From: Vitrella brassicaformis
Taxonomy: Eukaryota > Sar > Vitrellaceae
Direction of reading: 5' to 3'
Length of the DNA: 41,370 nucleotides
Assembly (NCBI GenBank): GCA_001179505.1
Contig: CDMY01000646.1
Location: 1 to 41,370, forward strand
Position numbers and translations under genes: made by a program. Shown piece after piece: positions 18,650 to 30,637 of this stretch. Each line of letters starts with the position of its first letter. Within the stretch, counting starts at the first letter, position 1. The notes under the pieces were generated by a model that did not search any database, was not told the DNA's origin, and saw only the letters and a program-made list of their open reading frames with translations.

Positions 18650-19140
18650 AATTTGTATGAGTCGTGTCTTTATCATTACATCTGTCGCTTTATCATTACA
18701 TCTGTCGCTTGCTTCATCACATCGTCCTGTCCATGCAATCGCTGCCTTGTGTAGCGTGGTATGTGTTCGGTGAGAGAGGGAGGAGTACGCGCGTGCCGCG
18801 ATGACGTCTAGCGACTGACTGACTGACTGAGTGACTGATTGGTGATGTGTATGTGTGCGTCGTCAATGTGTGTTGTCGTCGACTGACGGCCGCATTGGCT
18901 CACTTCACTTCAGAGAGAGGCCGATAGCGGGCAGCCCCGAGAGATATCGATCGGTACGAAACTGTGAGTGGAGTGTGGTTACGTTTTCAATCGGTGTTGC
19001 GTGCTGTGTGCCGAAGAGTCAGGCCATCTTTCGATTCAGAAAGGCAGTGAAAAACAAGGAAGTACAAAACAAAGTCAGATGAGAAAGAAATATAGAAAAG
19101 GAAGGGATGAAAGGTAGGAAGAAAAGAAGAGAAAAGATCA
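18650..19140. repeat. 3'-flank repeat, second copy (partner 13790-14210)
   Basis: This matches the flank downstream of the deaminase gene, with a local 20-base tandem repeat (tatcattacatctgtcgctt twice near 18670-18709). The rest of 18587-20050 contains no convincing gene. It has TG runs near 19270-19300 and a GAAGA run near 19680-19700. Confidence 0.7.
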
Positions 19141-20050
19141 AGTAAAAAGAATGCGTGCTTGGCTGTGACCAGCACCCGATGTTCATCAACGACTCCCTGC
19201 CCAGGGATTTCTTCCTCTTATGCATTTGTGCTCTTGCTGTGGTTGGCTGTTCGTGTATCTGTTGTGGGTGCGTGCGGGTGTGCGTACGTGTGTGTGTGTG
19301 CGCATCGGACTGCATGGACACGGTAGCTCACGTAAGAGCACGCTTCATACAAACTGACGTCAGTTGCGTTCCTCTCCGTCTATTCAAGTGGCGCGAACAG
19401 CTTGCCCGGATATTGTGGTGACAATTTGAAAATGACATCACTCTCGACGAGTCACATTCATTTAGTCATGGACGCATGTCATAATACGCTCAACACACCC
19501 TGACACACACGTGGATGTACCAGATGGGGAGAGATGTGATAAGTGTGTGTGCGTGCGTCCAGCCCCCATCTGCTGCACTTCCCCAAAGTACCACAGATGT
19601 GACGCATGGATGGCAACATGATACGGACTGTACAACAGTGTACAACAGCATGAGAAATGACAGCAGACAGCGCAGACACAAAGAAGAGAAGAGAAGAGAA
19701 GATGCAGCCAATCAACCATACAACCGTAAAATCACAGTAATGCTGCGCCAATACAAACGACCTCAGCCCCAATCCGCACAACCAATAGCCCGATAGACAC
19801 AACAGCGAGCCATGGCATCAATCAATAAAAGCCACATTAAGACCAGTATGTGTGATACGGCATACATACATATATACATGCATCCATATCGGCTGGATGA
19901 ACGCAACACACACACACACCATCAAAGCATGTCATGTCGACATTTCTCACACCACAGTCAGCCTCCAGACTCGCCTCCGTTAGCCATGATGTCTCCGAAG
20001 CACAGCAGACACATTCGGCAAACAAGTGACATCATATACTCGAATTACAC

Positions 20051-20256
20051 CTACCCCGCCTTCGTTTCCCCCACCACGGCAAGCACGTCAACTTCATCAG
20101 CCATGAAGTACTTGCTACCCTCGAACACAGCACAGCCACGCTCATCCCTCACTCCTTCATAGCCCACAGGCACATGACCGCTCGGGATGCAATGACGGCA
20201 GCTGCGCATATCAGCAGCAGGGCCATAGCCGAAACCCAGCCAGCACGGCAGTCTCA
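20051..20256 (-). pseudogene. TLDc domain fragment
   Basis: One open stretch encodes the C-terminal half of a TLDc domain: a Gly-Tyr-Gly core, an MRSCRHC stretch, GYEGVRDERG, and the typical end KYFMADEVDVLAV. These parts line up with both TLDc domains of the gene just upstream at 20419. The N-terminal half is not found and no exon chain can be built. It ends at a possible donor (gtaggt), so it might be an exon of a lost copy. It lies 162 bases beyond the stop of the neighbouring gene. Confidence 0.6.
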
Positions 20257-20418
20257 CACATCCATGCACATTTGAGCGTACAGCAGAGAAGAGAGAAGAC
20301 AATGCGACAGCAACGAAGAGGGGCTCGACACAGGACAGATGGTGAATTCACAAGTTTGCCACAAGTTTCACACACTTTCTTCCGAGGCAACATACAGAAA
20401 GTCACGGGAGGGCAGATG

Positions 20419-22577
20419 TCATAGCTTCCTGCTCACAGCAGCATAAACACGGAACACTACGCCAAACACCAACGACACACCGCCCCCTGCAAAAATACGG
20501 GCAGAACACCCAGTAGCAAAGTAAATGGCACAGACAGCTACTGCATTCCACAAGAAAATGCAAGAGAAGGCATCGACGTAGTGAGCGTCAAGCCACCGAT
20601 GCACCGGATCAAAAAAGCAGAAAAATGACATACAGCTCGCCATATCATCAGATGCCATCACTCTGAAGCAGAGTAAGGTCATGAACCCGCAGACGAGCGC
20701 TACCATCGGCCACAATACAAGCAATGTCAGTATTCCAGGCATTTCGTGTGGCTCCCACAGCCCCTCCCTAAACATCTTGACTGTCGGTATAATGCAATCA
20801 GTTAGCACCACCGCGCCTGCTATCAGCATCAGCAAGCAAAACCCCAGACGGCCCGAAAGGTGCGTCACATGTGACGAGGCTGATAACACGCCGTCCACGT
20901 GAATCACCTCCACTTCATCAGCCATTAGCACCTTACTGCCACCGAACAGAGCATTACCGCGGTCATCCCTCGGCCCCACATAGCCCTCGGGCGCATAAAA
21001 GCTGGAAATGCACTGCGAGTGTTGGCTGCGGATGAACTGCTGGCAGCTCCGCAGATCGTCCGTAGGGCCACTCCGATAGCAGCCATATCCCAACCACAGA
21101 CCCCCACACCCACCGATTCTGAGCTTTGCTCTCATTCCGAAGCCCGCTCCTTCCCTTCCGGCCACACACACTTGCTGTCTGCACTGCATCATCTTGGCCG
21201 GCTTGTCCGAGGGGCTGGGGAGGGAAAAATGCCACACAATCGTCTCGTACTTCTTCTTGCCTGTTGGAGTCTCCGGCAGCTTGATGCCATCCGCCATACA
21301 GGCCCCAAAGACATACTCGTCCTTCCTGATGACGAACACCAGGCCCTTGGCGTCGTCGACACATCGCAGCAGATCGGCGTAGCGACAGCCATCACGCGTC
21401 GCTCTGCAGTACGTGAAACAGAATGTCACATGAGGAAAGCAACAGATGGCAAACGCACCTGTAGACAAGACTTAGACTGCACTCTGTCGCCGGTCTGAGA
21501 AACTGGTGGAGTGCGCCGCATTGGAAGGGACTCAAACTGCAGCCATCGATAGCCTGCAGCCGATAGAGGTACATCAAACACATGAAAGCAACACTGATGC
21601 ACTCAGTTTTTTGCTGTGGGTGTGTGACCTTAAGCGGTGGGAGTGAGCGTCCATCAACATGAATAACCTCCAGTTCGTCAGCCGTAAGTACTTTCCAGCC
21701 AGCGAATAGAAGGAACTGTGGATCGCCCAGCTTCAAGCTGCGCTTTATACAGCAGCGGCGCATATTAGCTGCGTGGCCACGCCCACCATAACCCATAGAC
21801 AGAGACCGATTCATCAAGCCAATCATCGGCTCAGCTGTCCCCCAAGATCCTGTCCTCTTCTGCCCAGCCACACAAACGTCCTGCAACATTCGGGGGACTG
21901 GGATCTTGGTCGGTTCATCGAAGTATAGACCGGCAAGGGAGAAACACCACGAACTGCAGACGTAGTGGTTGACTCCTGCTGGATTCTCAGGCAGCTTGAT
22001 TCGGTCACTTATTCTGCCGCCGACAACACAGTCACCATCCCTGACGATGAACACCAGGCCCCTCGCATCGCCGACACACCGAAGGAAATCACTGTACAAT
22101 GGCCCGTCACGCGATGCCCTGGCAGACAAACGCACCCAAATGTCACTATCAATGTGTCCTATCAACGTGTCCCATCGTACGTCGTACCTGTAGAGCAGAG
22201 TGAATTCGCACTCGTCGTATTCGGACGGCACGACAAGAGACCGGAGGGCCGCACACTCAGCCGCACTCAGACTGCTGCCTTCGACCAGCTGGACATAGAA
22301 GGAGAGGCAAACAAGATCCGATTGCACGTGTCCATGATCGTATGCCGGTACTTGCCTGTATTGGCTCAGTCGCATCGCCATTCACTCCATCTACGGTGCT
22401 GCAGGCCGGTTGGACTGTCACGGTATCACCAGCCGCAGTCTGACAGCTGCCGACGATGGCCTGCAGGCAACACAGAACAGGCACACAGACAAAGATACGG
22501 CCACCAATTGACACTGCGTTGGCGAGTGGGTGTCGCATACGTGTGGTTGCTTGGCTGATCCTGTTTGTTGCGAGCAT
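20419..22577 (-). other. TLDc-TLDc-transmembrane module (alternative separate gene)
   Basis: If the gene is split, translation could start at 22577 and run 630 residues. In that case residues about 25-45 are hydrophobic, made of sequence that the fused model treats as intron. The TLDc domains carry the (A/T)-R-D-G turn and end in ADELEVIHVDG and ADEVEVIHVDG. The helices after TLDc 2 begin near GRLGFCLLMLIAGAVVL and end with a basic tail. Confidence 0.6.
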
Positions 22578-25069
22578 TGTGTATGAGGCCCCAGTCCCAG
22601 ACCGCCTTGCGGTGTTTCGTCGTCAGGCATATCAATCACGTAGTCAACATCCTGACGAGAGCGAACATAGAGAGGGACGAGATCAGGCTTATATGGCCAA
22701 CTGGTGCTCTCTCCCTTTGTGTTCTGACCTCTAGTGTGTCGGTCAGGCGCTCTTCGGCAGTGTTGGCGACGACAGACCTGGCCGACGAACGAGGTAGCTG
22801 CACGCATACACCAGACTATAAGCTGCCTGCGTGTCAGCGTGTGATCATTTCCTTAAAGGCCTCACCAGAGACGGCGGACCCTCCCGGTGGTCACGACCCT
22901 CAGGCTTGTGGATCTTGGTCGGTGGCCCTCTCTGGTTGGTCAGTCTCTCCACAAACGGCTCCATCTGATTGACAACAGGAACAGCTCAGATAAGCTGCTC
23001 GTTTGTCGAGAGGTGAATGGACCCTTTTAGCTTACGCTCGTGGTGTTTCGCTGAGAAGGCGACTGCTGGTCCAGCGGCCCATCGCCGTCATCAGCAGCCG
23101 ATTCGTCGTCTGCTTGGCCCTGCTGGGGCGGATATCCTTCCGAGGCAAAGGAGGCAGGTGGGACGCTGCTAGCGGCCGAAGCGACAGCTGCAGCTGCAGC
23201 ATGTGTATCTGGCTCCGGCTGGCCAGTGAGGGGAATGGGGAGGGGAAGGAGAGGGCCCGCAGCGGCTGACGGGCCGCCGAACGTGTCAATCAGCTGGCGG
23301 CCAGGCAATATCATACCCTTCTCTCACACTCGTGCCATCGGCGTCGTCAGGGACGGCAGCAGACGACATATGTGGCTGTGGCTGGTGAGTGAGGGTAAGG
23401 GCAAGGGGGAGATGATGGGGGTGAGGCGGACTTATTTCGGGCAAGGGTGAAGAGCAGGGAGCGTCTGGTACGCCAGTCTGAGGCACGGCGCCGATCCACT
23501 GATTCACAGTCGCTTCAAACTCCTCCTCGCTCTACAGGGTGCACACAACAACACACCATCATCGCTGGGTCTGATGAATGCGTTCATATTCGTCTCTTAC
23601 GGTCATTCCATCGGTGTTGTCGATGCCAGAAGCAGCAGCAGCAGCAGCTGCTGCTGCTGCGGGGAGCTCAGGGGCTGTGGGACGGTGCTGCCCAGACAAT
23701 AAGAGAGTGAGAATGTGAGACAATGGCGGATCTCTTGTTGTGCCTGCCTGCCTGTCATCTTTCTGACCTGTTGGAAGCGTTCTCTGAAACCCCTGACCCA
23801 GCTATCGCTCGCCGAGAAGCCACTGACGCCCAGCCGCATCTTGATCTCCATCGCTTTTTCTCTGATGTCCTTTGTGGGAACACTCATTGGGTCACGCTGC
23901 CCAGCCATCCACTGCCGCATCTCATCCTCGATCGGCTGGTACTTAGGTTGCCTGATGCGCTTCTTGTCTGCATCGGTCACTTGCACACCGACCTCCCTCT
24001 GCTTCATTAGCTTGTAGCGCCACTGCCTGAATTGGCCATACTTGATGCCGTTCTCCTTGGCGAACTGGGCCATGCTGATCCGCTCGCCGGACTGCTTCCG
24101 CCTCTCAAACTCCTCCACCAGCCGCAGCCGCTCGCCGATAGTGGTCTCCGGCGCCCTCTCAGTGGACACCTTCATGACACAGAAACAAAGAGAGGCTATG
24201 TGACGGGCAGTGCGTGAATGGAGTGGTGGGAGGAATCAGAGTCATACGTTAGGGGCATCTCCCGCAGTGGGCGCCAGCTGGGGAATTTGGTACGGCGGGA
24301 AGCCATAGTGAGTGTGAGGATACTGCGCAGACACAGAAGAGGACAATCACATCAACGAGTGTGCCTTTCTCGTTCGTTCTCTCACCTGAGGTGTCTGCTG
24401 ATGCATGGAGGGGTCGGCGATGGGGTGGCTGGCACGGTCGTCGTCTCCAAAGAGCCATTGCAGGCCGTCGAGTGGGTCGTCTGGTGGGCTGACATGTGCC
24501 AATGGCTGACTCCCACCAAAGCACTCAGCGTCCCCTACAGCCACCATGCAATCGACGGTTGCATCTTCGCCTGCACGGCAATCGGAGCGTCTTGCGTGTC
24601 CGCTCACTTGATGCGTATCCGTCGGCTGCAGGGTCACTTCCTGATTGCGGCTCTCTGGGATGCGACTGAGTCCCCCATCCACCAGCGGCACTCCCAGACA
24701 CATAGCCGGGTGGCTGCAGCCAACACACACACACGGAGAAAGAGAGAGAGAGGTCAAGTGATGCGATCCAAGGACTGCCGAGTATGCCCACCTGATAAGA
24801 GCCGTAGTAAGGAGCTGCAGCTGCGGCAGCGCAACCACCATCTGCCACCTGTGAGAAAAGGGTAAGGAACAGAGTCACATCAGCACCACTGACTCCATCG
24901 CTGCATACACCTGTGTGTGAGTGTCATCACAATTATGCTCCTCGGCCAATTCGGTGGCTCCCGCAGCCTGGAAAAAAGCACAAACAGGCACATCAGCCAG
25001 CAGCCAAAGATCTGTGTGTGTGTCGGCAAAGGACGTCACCTGTGGGTGAGATCTGAACGAGTCGTCCAT
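20419..25069 (-). CDS. CENP-B-type DNA-binding / double TLDc / multi-pass membrane protein
   Basis: Exons, 5' to 3': 25040-25069, 24911-24967, 24792-24848, 24608-24713, 24386-24534, 24248-24322, 23768-24169, 23601-23687, 23330-23531, 23036-23265, 22866-22964, 22729-22797, 22541-22651, 22356-22460, 22188-22288, 21629-22118, 21459-21553, 20419-21403. All phases join, about 1149 residues. The Gln/Pro-rich N-terminus leads to a CENP-B plus Tc5-type DNA-binding region (about 159-292), then Ala-rich and acidic linkers, TLDc 1 (about 594-785) and TLDc 2 (about 791-990). Four or five hydrophobic helices fill the last about 150 residues. Intron 22289-22355 has a GC donor (CAG|GCAAGT). This copy has no frame lesion. 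The 3' end differs completely from that of the paralogue at 5987. A two-gene reading is possible: stop 22636-22638, then ATG at 22577. A DNA-binding domain on a membrane protein would suggest anchoring at the nuclear envelope, or proteolytic release; this is inference. Confidence 0.65.
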
Positions 25070-25090
25070 CAGAAGGCCTCCTTTGGGCAG
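23454..25090 (-). repeat. Dispersed duplication, right copy (partner 10016-11640)
   Basis: The block contains the 5' half of the intact DNA-binding gene. Outside the helix-turn-helix exon it is nearly identical to the left copy, including introns such as the stretch ending in the gtgcaccctgtag acceptor. The short distance and the shared introns point to recent duplication or continuing gene conversion. Confidence 0.85.
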
Positions 25091-25115
25091 ATCTCCGGAA
25101 AAGGACCTCAGATGA

Positions 25116-26275
25116 GGACGCCTTGGTTGGTTGGTTATTGTATTTCGAGACTCGTGTCTGTAACCCCGAGGGGATCCTGTCCAGGTCACGCACTAAACTA
25201 GCAGCATGCACATGCATAGAAGCATGCACACGGCCTGTCTCCCCATCCCACCCACCCACCCAGTCGACACGCACGTGCCACCCTATGATGGTCAGAAAAA
25301 TCGCTGTCGACACCGGTTGCCTTGTGCTCGGGGAATAGCGAAGGGAAGACCAGTTGCTCTAACTCAGATAAGCTCGCAGACCTTTGAGCTCGCACCAAAT
25401 GGCCGTCGCAGGCATGTCCTCTCTGTCTGCTGGTGTGCTGTGCTGTGTGTGTGTGCAGATCTCTTCGTCAAGGGCAAGATCTCGGCGGTGACTGTCACTG
25501 TGACTCATTCGGTGTCGTTATGGGGACGTCGTGGAGATATGCTCCTTTCTGGCGTCGTTATGGGAGGGCCGGCTTGGTATACTGCTCACGGTATTCCTAC
25601 AGCTCGTCAGGCTCTGCTGTTCCGCCGTTGTCAGCGCACCGCCATGAACGGTGAGGTATCCACGTTCACTTTCGCACGCCCCTCCCACACACACTGGCTG
25701 AGATCTGCCACTTGTGTTGATTTGCAGCCGGTCTGACTCCTGGGTGGCGAGCGTTCCTTCTACGTGGCCTTCATGACCACTGGGACGATGTCGAGCTCGA
25801 TCGCCAGCGCTCTCAGTCGCTGGCGGACCCGACGGACGTGACAGCGCCACCGAAGCATCGCCAGGTGTGGCTCACCGCGGCGAGTGCCGAGCGCATCACG
25901 GGTCAGCAGGGGTGGCAGCTGGCGCTCCTTCCGGCGGCCATCGACCAGGACGCCCGGGACCGGCCCCTCCGCCACCTGTTCCGGCTGCAGGCCTTCCGCA
26001 AACCGGATATGAACCTGACCGAGCAGTCGGCTCATCAGGACGGCCAGTGCTGCGTCCTCGTGTACTGGGGAGGGGAGCTGGTGGATGAGGTGCGTTACGT
26101 GCCGGTCGACAAGGGTTCGGATGAGAAGCTGTGTGCGACGTGTGTGGTGCCGTGTGCTGATGGCACCGGCGGCATCTGCGGCAAGCAGAACACCTTCCGC
26201 AACGTCGTCAACTCGCACCTGCGCAAGACACACAAACTGACCAACGAGGATGCGCAGGTATGTGTGTGAGGACAT
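25116..26275. repeat. Segmental duplication, right copy (partner 296-1475)
   Basis: This copy joins the divergent promoter to the intact BED-like gene. It abuts the DNA-binding gene at 25069, whereas the left copy has unrelated sequence on that side. Confidence 0.9.
25371..25394. promoter_or_regulatory. Paired AGCTCGCA boxes between divergent genes, copy C
   Basis: Exact boxes lie at 25371-25378 and 25387-25394, start to start 16 bases, ending 4 bases before the ATG at 25399. They sit inside a short 5' untranslated region or at the start site. GCATGC repeats occur upstream near 25203-25228. Confidence 0.5.
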
Positions 26276-27098
26276 GTCTTCTGCGCATGGACGGCCTCGT
26301 GTATGCTGTGTTGTCCTGCGTGGTGTCTGCAGCGGCTTCTTGCCTCTCTTGGGCTATCGGCGCCGATGACTGTCACCAACACACGTACGATGCGACGCGG
26401 TGCGGGGGATGGACTGAATGTGCTGTCTGTCCATCCACCGTGTCTGTCTTTCTGCAGATGTGTACCACCACCATGGGTCGCTGCAAGGTCAGGGAGCAGC
26501 CGACGAATATGCAGCAGGTGAGTGGGCAGAGATGCCTGCATGGGCAAGGGTGTAATGGTCGACTGTGTGCCTGCTATAGGTGACGCTGGGTGGTCCGGTG
26601 TGAGTCATCCACCAATGGCTGCGGGCCAGCCGATTATATTTGCCGGCTCGGTGATCTATCAGTCCAGCCACGTCCCCGCTGCTGAGACACCGACCACCGA
26701 CGACGAGAGCGCACCGTGAGTCAGCACATACAACAGCGTGCACATGGCATATGGCAGTTTGTGTATGTGTGTATGCAGGCCACCACTGGGTCTTCTGCGG
26801 GTCGACGACATGGATATGGCGCCTTCCAACAGTGACCTCAACGGAGGCATCGCTCCCTCCTATTTGCAAGGCCATGAGACGCTCCTCGGCCATGAAGTTG
26901 GGGGTTTGATGCAACAGGTGGGACATGACGGACGACACATTCGTGACAGACACGGCGCTGACAACGTCCGTGTGTCTGTTTTCTGTCTGTCGGGATGGAG
27001 ACTTTGAGGATCACAGCAAGTGGCCTGCCGATGAATGGGCCGACAGCCTGATTGGCACCCTGCTGGATCCTGATGGTGCTCTCATGCACCAGTACTGA
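25399..27098 (+). CDS. BED-like zinc-finger protein, intact paralogue
   Basis: Exons: 25399-25432, 25459-25650, 25728-26257, 26333-26384, 26458-26517, 26580-26715, 26779-26917, 27009-27098 (410 codons). The N-terminal 250 residues match the protein of the gene at 582, with Trp where that copy has a stop. The CxxC...HLRKTH cluster (about residues 211-244) fits a BED-type finger, usually a DNA-binding module spread by hAT transposons. The last about 150 residues are acidic, Gly/Ser/Pro-rich and unrelated to the tail of the left paralogue. Intron 1 would be only 26 bases. The last acceptor (tttgag) is weak but is the only one found that keeps an open end. Divergent from the DNA-binding/TLDc gene. 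Confidence 0.75.
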
Positions 27099-28154
27099 GT
27101 GCAACTTGCGTGCGTGTGTGGTGAGTGGATGTACGTGTGTACGTGTGTGTGTGTGTGTGCATGGATGGATGGATGGATTGACTGGATGCATGGCGACTCA
27201 TTGAATGTATGGGCTGGACTGATTGGCACGCGCACGAAGACAGTCAAATCATCTCCTTCCATACACCATCGGCACGGAAGCGATTGCATGTCCCCCTTCC
27301 CTCCAGCCAAACACTACAGACAGACATACAAAAAATGCACACGAAGAATGGGTAGTACCAAAAACACTGTCAGTGTAAGATGTCATCACAGCCAAAATGG
27401 CCACATATGCATATCAACATGAGGGAAAAATACAACCATAAATGCCCCACGCACACCTCACACCATCTCTCTCTCCTGTAAGCAAGGCTTTTTCTCTCTC
27501 TCTCCTCCGCTTCTCCGCTTCTCTGCTTTTTCGATCGCTGCTGCCGACGAACGACATGTTGTAATGCTTCACAAGTGCACACATACACGCGCACAAAAGA
27601 AGAAGGCTTGCTCGCGGCTGAATTGGCTGTCGTGTTGTTGTCTGCATCGATTGATTAGGCCCTGGCTGCATTGCATTGCATAGATACTATTGGTATAATG
27701 CTTGTGCTGTCTGTCGTGTCAGTGCCGCTGCGAAGTAGCAGCAAAAAGAGGTGTTTGCCGTGGTGTGACGTGGTATGCGGTGTGTATATGTATATCTATC
27801 GTATCAATGCTTCCCACAATCCATCTGCAAGGCCTTGAGGACATTCACACGCACGCATTCACACATGTTGGTCAACACAGGGTGCAGCAGGCCACAACAG
27901 GACGACAGAAAAATAGTGGCATCTACACAGGTCAAATGTCCATACGACAAATAGCTACATCGAAGTCCATTCCCCTCCACCAAGCCGGCAAATACATGAA
28001 AAGCAAAAATAACCGTGCTGCTGGTGAAGGGGGGGAAGAATACCTATACACACCCTTGGCATTTTACTCATATACATACATACAATCCCTCACACCCACC
28101 CCTTTCCTCTCTCAGATTAATCAAACATCGATCGTCACTGTCTTCGTCATCATC
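27099..28154. other. Convergent intergenic region, no gene seen
   Basis: This interval holds a GTGT run near 27130-27160, GGAT repeats, and near 27660-27780 a weak match to the 3' flank of the deaminase gene (gctgcattgcattgcat, then gtcagtgccgctgc). No exon chain or domain was found. Confidence 0.55.
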
Positions 28155-30435
28155 TCAGTCCTCGTTCATACTACTGTCATCATCACTCTCGCTCTCGCTC
28201 TCGCTCTCGTCCTCTTCAATCTCAGGCACGGCAAAGCGGTCCGCCATCGAGACGAACTCACCCGCCTCATCGACAAAGCCCAGCCCGTCCCACTCGAAGT
28301 CACAATCCCCATCGCCGAGGTGCTGAAAGCCCTTGACCACGCCCCTCGGGTCGTGCTCCGTCGCTTCGTCAAGCCGTGCCCTGTGGACCACCTCTCGAAG
28401 ACCCAGCAGCCGATGCTGCCCACCCTCCTCTCCCCGTATTGCGAAGCACTGCAGTGGTGGGGCATGGACCGTCTGGCCTTGCTCCTCGTGCCTCCCACCG
28501 ACCACCTCTGTGTTGCCGCTGGCGTGAAAGACAGCAGAGGCGACGAAGTGGTCCATTGCCGTGTGGATGCGATGGCCGAGTTTGCTGTGGGACCGCAATT
28601 GGATCGCGTTGACGGTCTCATGGGCGGCGGCGGTATCGAAGCACAATGCCGCAATGTGCCAGGCGATCGCCGCTGCCTCTTGTGGGCCGAAATGGAGGAG
28701 GGAGGGGACGGGATCATCAGGGGGGCCGTCATTGTGAGGCGCGAGGGGCAGCAGATCGGTGAGCAGAGCGGCCAGCTCACGTTGGGGCCTCAAGGCAGCA
28801 TTGACCGTGTTCATGAGCTCATGACGGATACGGTTGAGGACGCGCACATACTCACGCTTGATCACCTGGCGCTCACGGTTAGCTCCGCTGAGTGCTGGAT
28901 CGCCTTTCCTGGTGGTAGCGATGGGGGCAGCTGGTAGAGGAACGCCGGCACGCAACAGCAGTCGGATCCTCTCCTTGGCCGCCTCTGCCCTCCTCTTGTA
29001 GCATTTCTCGAATTCCTTGCATTCAATGCTCGATCGCACTTGACGAGCAAGCTCTTGAGCACACTCAGCCTCACCACTGAAATAGCGCATCAGCTCAGGG
29101 CCTCTCCTCACGAGGACACTCGCCGGCAGACGCTTGCACAGGAACTCCAGTAACCAGGGCTCATGGGCGCCTTCTGCCTGGTCGATCGGCCTCAGTCCAT
29201 TACCCTCTTTGCTGTTGATTGGGGAGCCGAACTCATACAAGAGCTCACAGAAACCAACTGAAAAGTCAACCACACGTTCAATCAGTAACAGTGCTACGTG
29301 TATGTGTCATTCGCCGGCTCACTTGTGAAGTTCCTGGTGAACGACGCATGCTCAGCCACTGAGTGAATGGGCAGCTCTTTGTCACAAAGCTCCTCGGTCG
29401 CCAGACTGCTGTCGTGCTCCAGTAGCCGGCGGATGCAGGGGAGAAGAACGTCGAAGTACTGCTCGTAGACGTCCTCTGGCGGGCAAGGCTTCTGATCCTT
29501 CCCATCTATATCCCAATCATCACCGAAGAAGAGGATGGCGGGGGGAACAGAGGGAGGCTTCCCTCTACTGCCGCCCTTCTGTTCGAACGAGAGACGAACG
29601 ACACAGGTGCATGGGTGGAGTTGGCATCTGTGTTTTGGTGTGTTCACCGATCGTTTGCCGCTCTTCTTGCTAGGAATGCGGGACTGGCTGAGAAGGGTGT
29701 CGAGGGCAGGGAGGTTCGCTTTGTGGAAGGCCGCCTTAATCAACTCGTCGCCTCCACGTGCTCCCCCGGCAAGCAAGGCTTGGAGGACCTCCCTTTGTTG
29801 CTCGGGAGATGGCCACAGGGGCAGAATAAGTGGAAGTCCAACCTTTTCCATCCTCCTTGTATGTCCCCAGTTGAGGCCAGGACATCCACCTAAAGGCAGA
29901 CAACGAGGCAACCAACACAAGGTACGTGACACATGTGATGTAACTGCCTTGTTGGCTTGCCTGTCGGGTCGTCAATTGCCAACTGAAGCACACCCAACTC
30001 CTCCCATGTGGAACGAGGCCATCTGTCCCACCAAGGGCGGTGGTTGGGCCGCTTCATGCCGCTGAGCCTCACTGTCAGCTTCGCATCCGCCCCCTTCTCG
30101 ATGAGCCTCGACACGCCACGCCCCGTGATGTTGCGCCGCAGAATCCGACAAACCAATCGCTCGCTGGCCTCATTCGTGTCGGCGGGGAAGCTGATGCCCA
30201 CCGAGCGGTCGTTGAGTACCACTTGACGCTCGTCATCAACAGCACCAGCCTCTGATGAGTTGCTGCTTGGCGCGCCCGCATCCCCTTCCAAAAAGTTCTC
30301 GACAGAAAGACGGTACCGAAGCCTCTTCCGTTTGCCTTCTTCGTCGGGCGGGAAGTCAGCGATACGCTTGCGAGGGGGAGGTCGCTCGTGCGGGGGAGGC
30401 GCTGGCACGTCCCGGCCGCTCCTCGTGTGCACCAT
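28155..30435 (-). CDS. Ankyrin-repeat-like protein with acidic tail
   Basis: Exons: 29961-30435, 29323-29889, 28155-29257 (714 codons, phases agree). Intron 1 uses a GC donor (ACAG|GCAAGC). The N-terminus has a basic KRKRLRYR stretch that could be a nuclear signal. Short helical units follow: a Leu-rich segment with GRGVSRLIEKGADAKL near residues 115-130, and later segments such as a LLYEFGSPIN and LRPIDQA pair. These look like degenerate ankyrin repeats of the type common in protist ankyrin proteins. A middle Cys/His-containing insert lies near CQLHPCTCVVRL. The C-terminus is a Glu/Ser/Asp run. No enzyme motif was seen. The gene shares a promoter of about 200 bases with the SET gene. Confidence 0.7.
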
Positions 30436-30541
30436 GACGGATCCAACAGATGCGATGAATCAGAGAGAGCGATGGATCAGTCTCTGCCGAATAGGGAAGC
30501 GACGCAGAGACGCACAACACTGACCACAGCACATCCCACAC

Positions 30542-30558
30542 TGCGAGCTCAGCTCGCG
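30542..30558. promoter_or_regulatory. Inverted AGCTCGCA-type boxes in the ankyrin/SET divergent promoter
   Basis: TGCGAGCT at 30542-30549 is followed after one base by AGCTCGCG at 30551-30558, an almost perfect inverted pair. It sits between starts at 30435 (-) and 30638 (+). The second half has one mismatch to the octamer. Confidence 0.45.
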
Positions 30559-30637
30559 ATCTTGAGCAGGAAGATCTCCACCAAATGTGTCCATCGTGTG
30601 GCCATTTCCAGGCTCTGCATATGGATGCTGAGAGATC

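Noticed and set aside
28000-28937. Plus-strand open frame opposite the ankyrin-like gene
   Set aside because: It is the mirror of the acidic, Ala-rich minus-strand coding exon. It has no splice logic or domain of its own.
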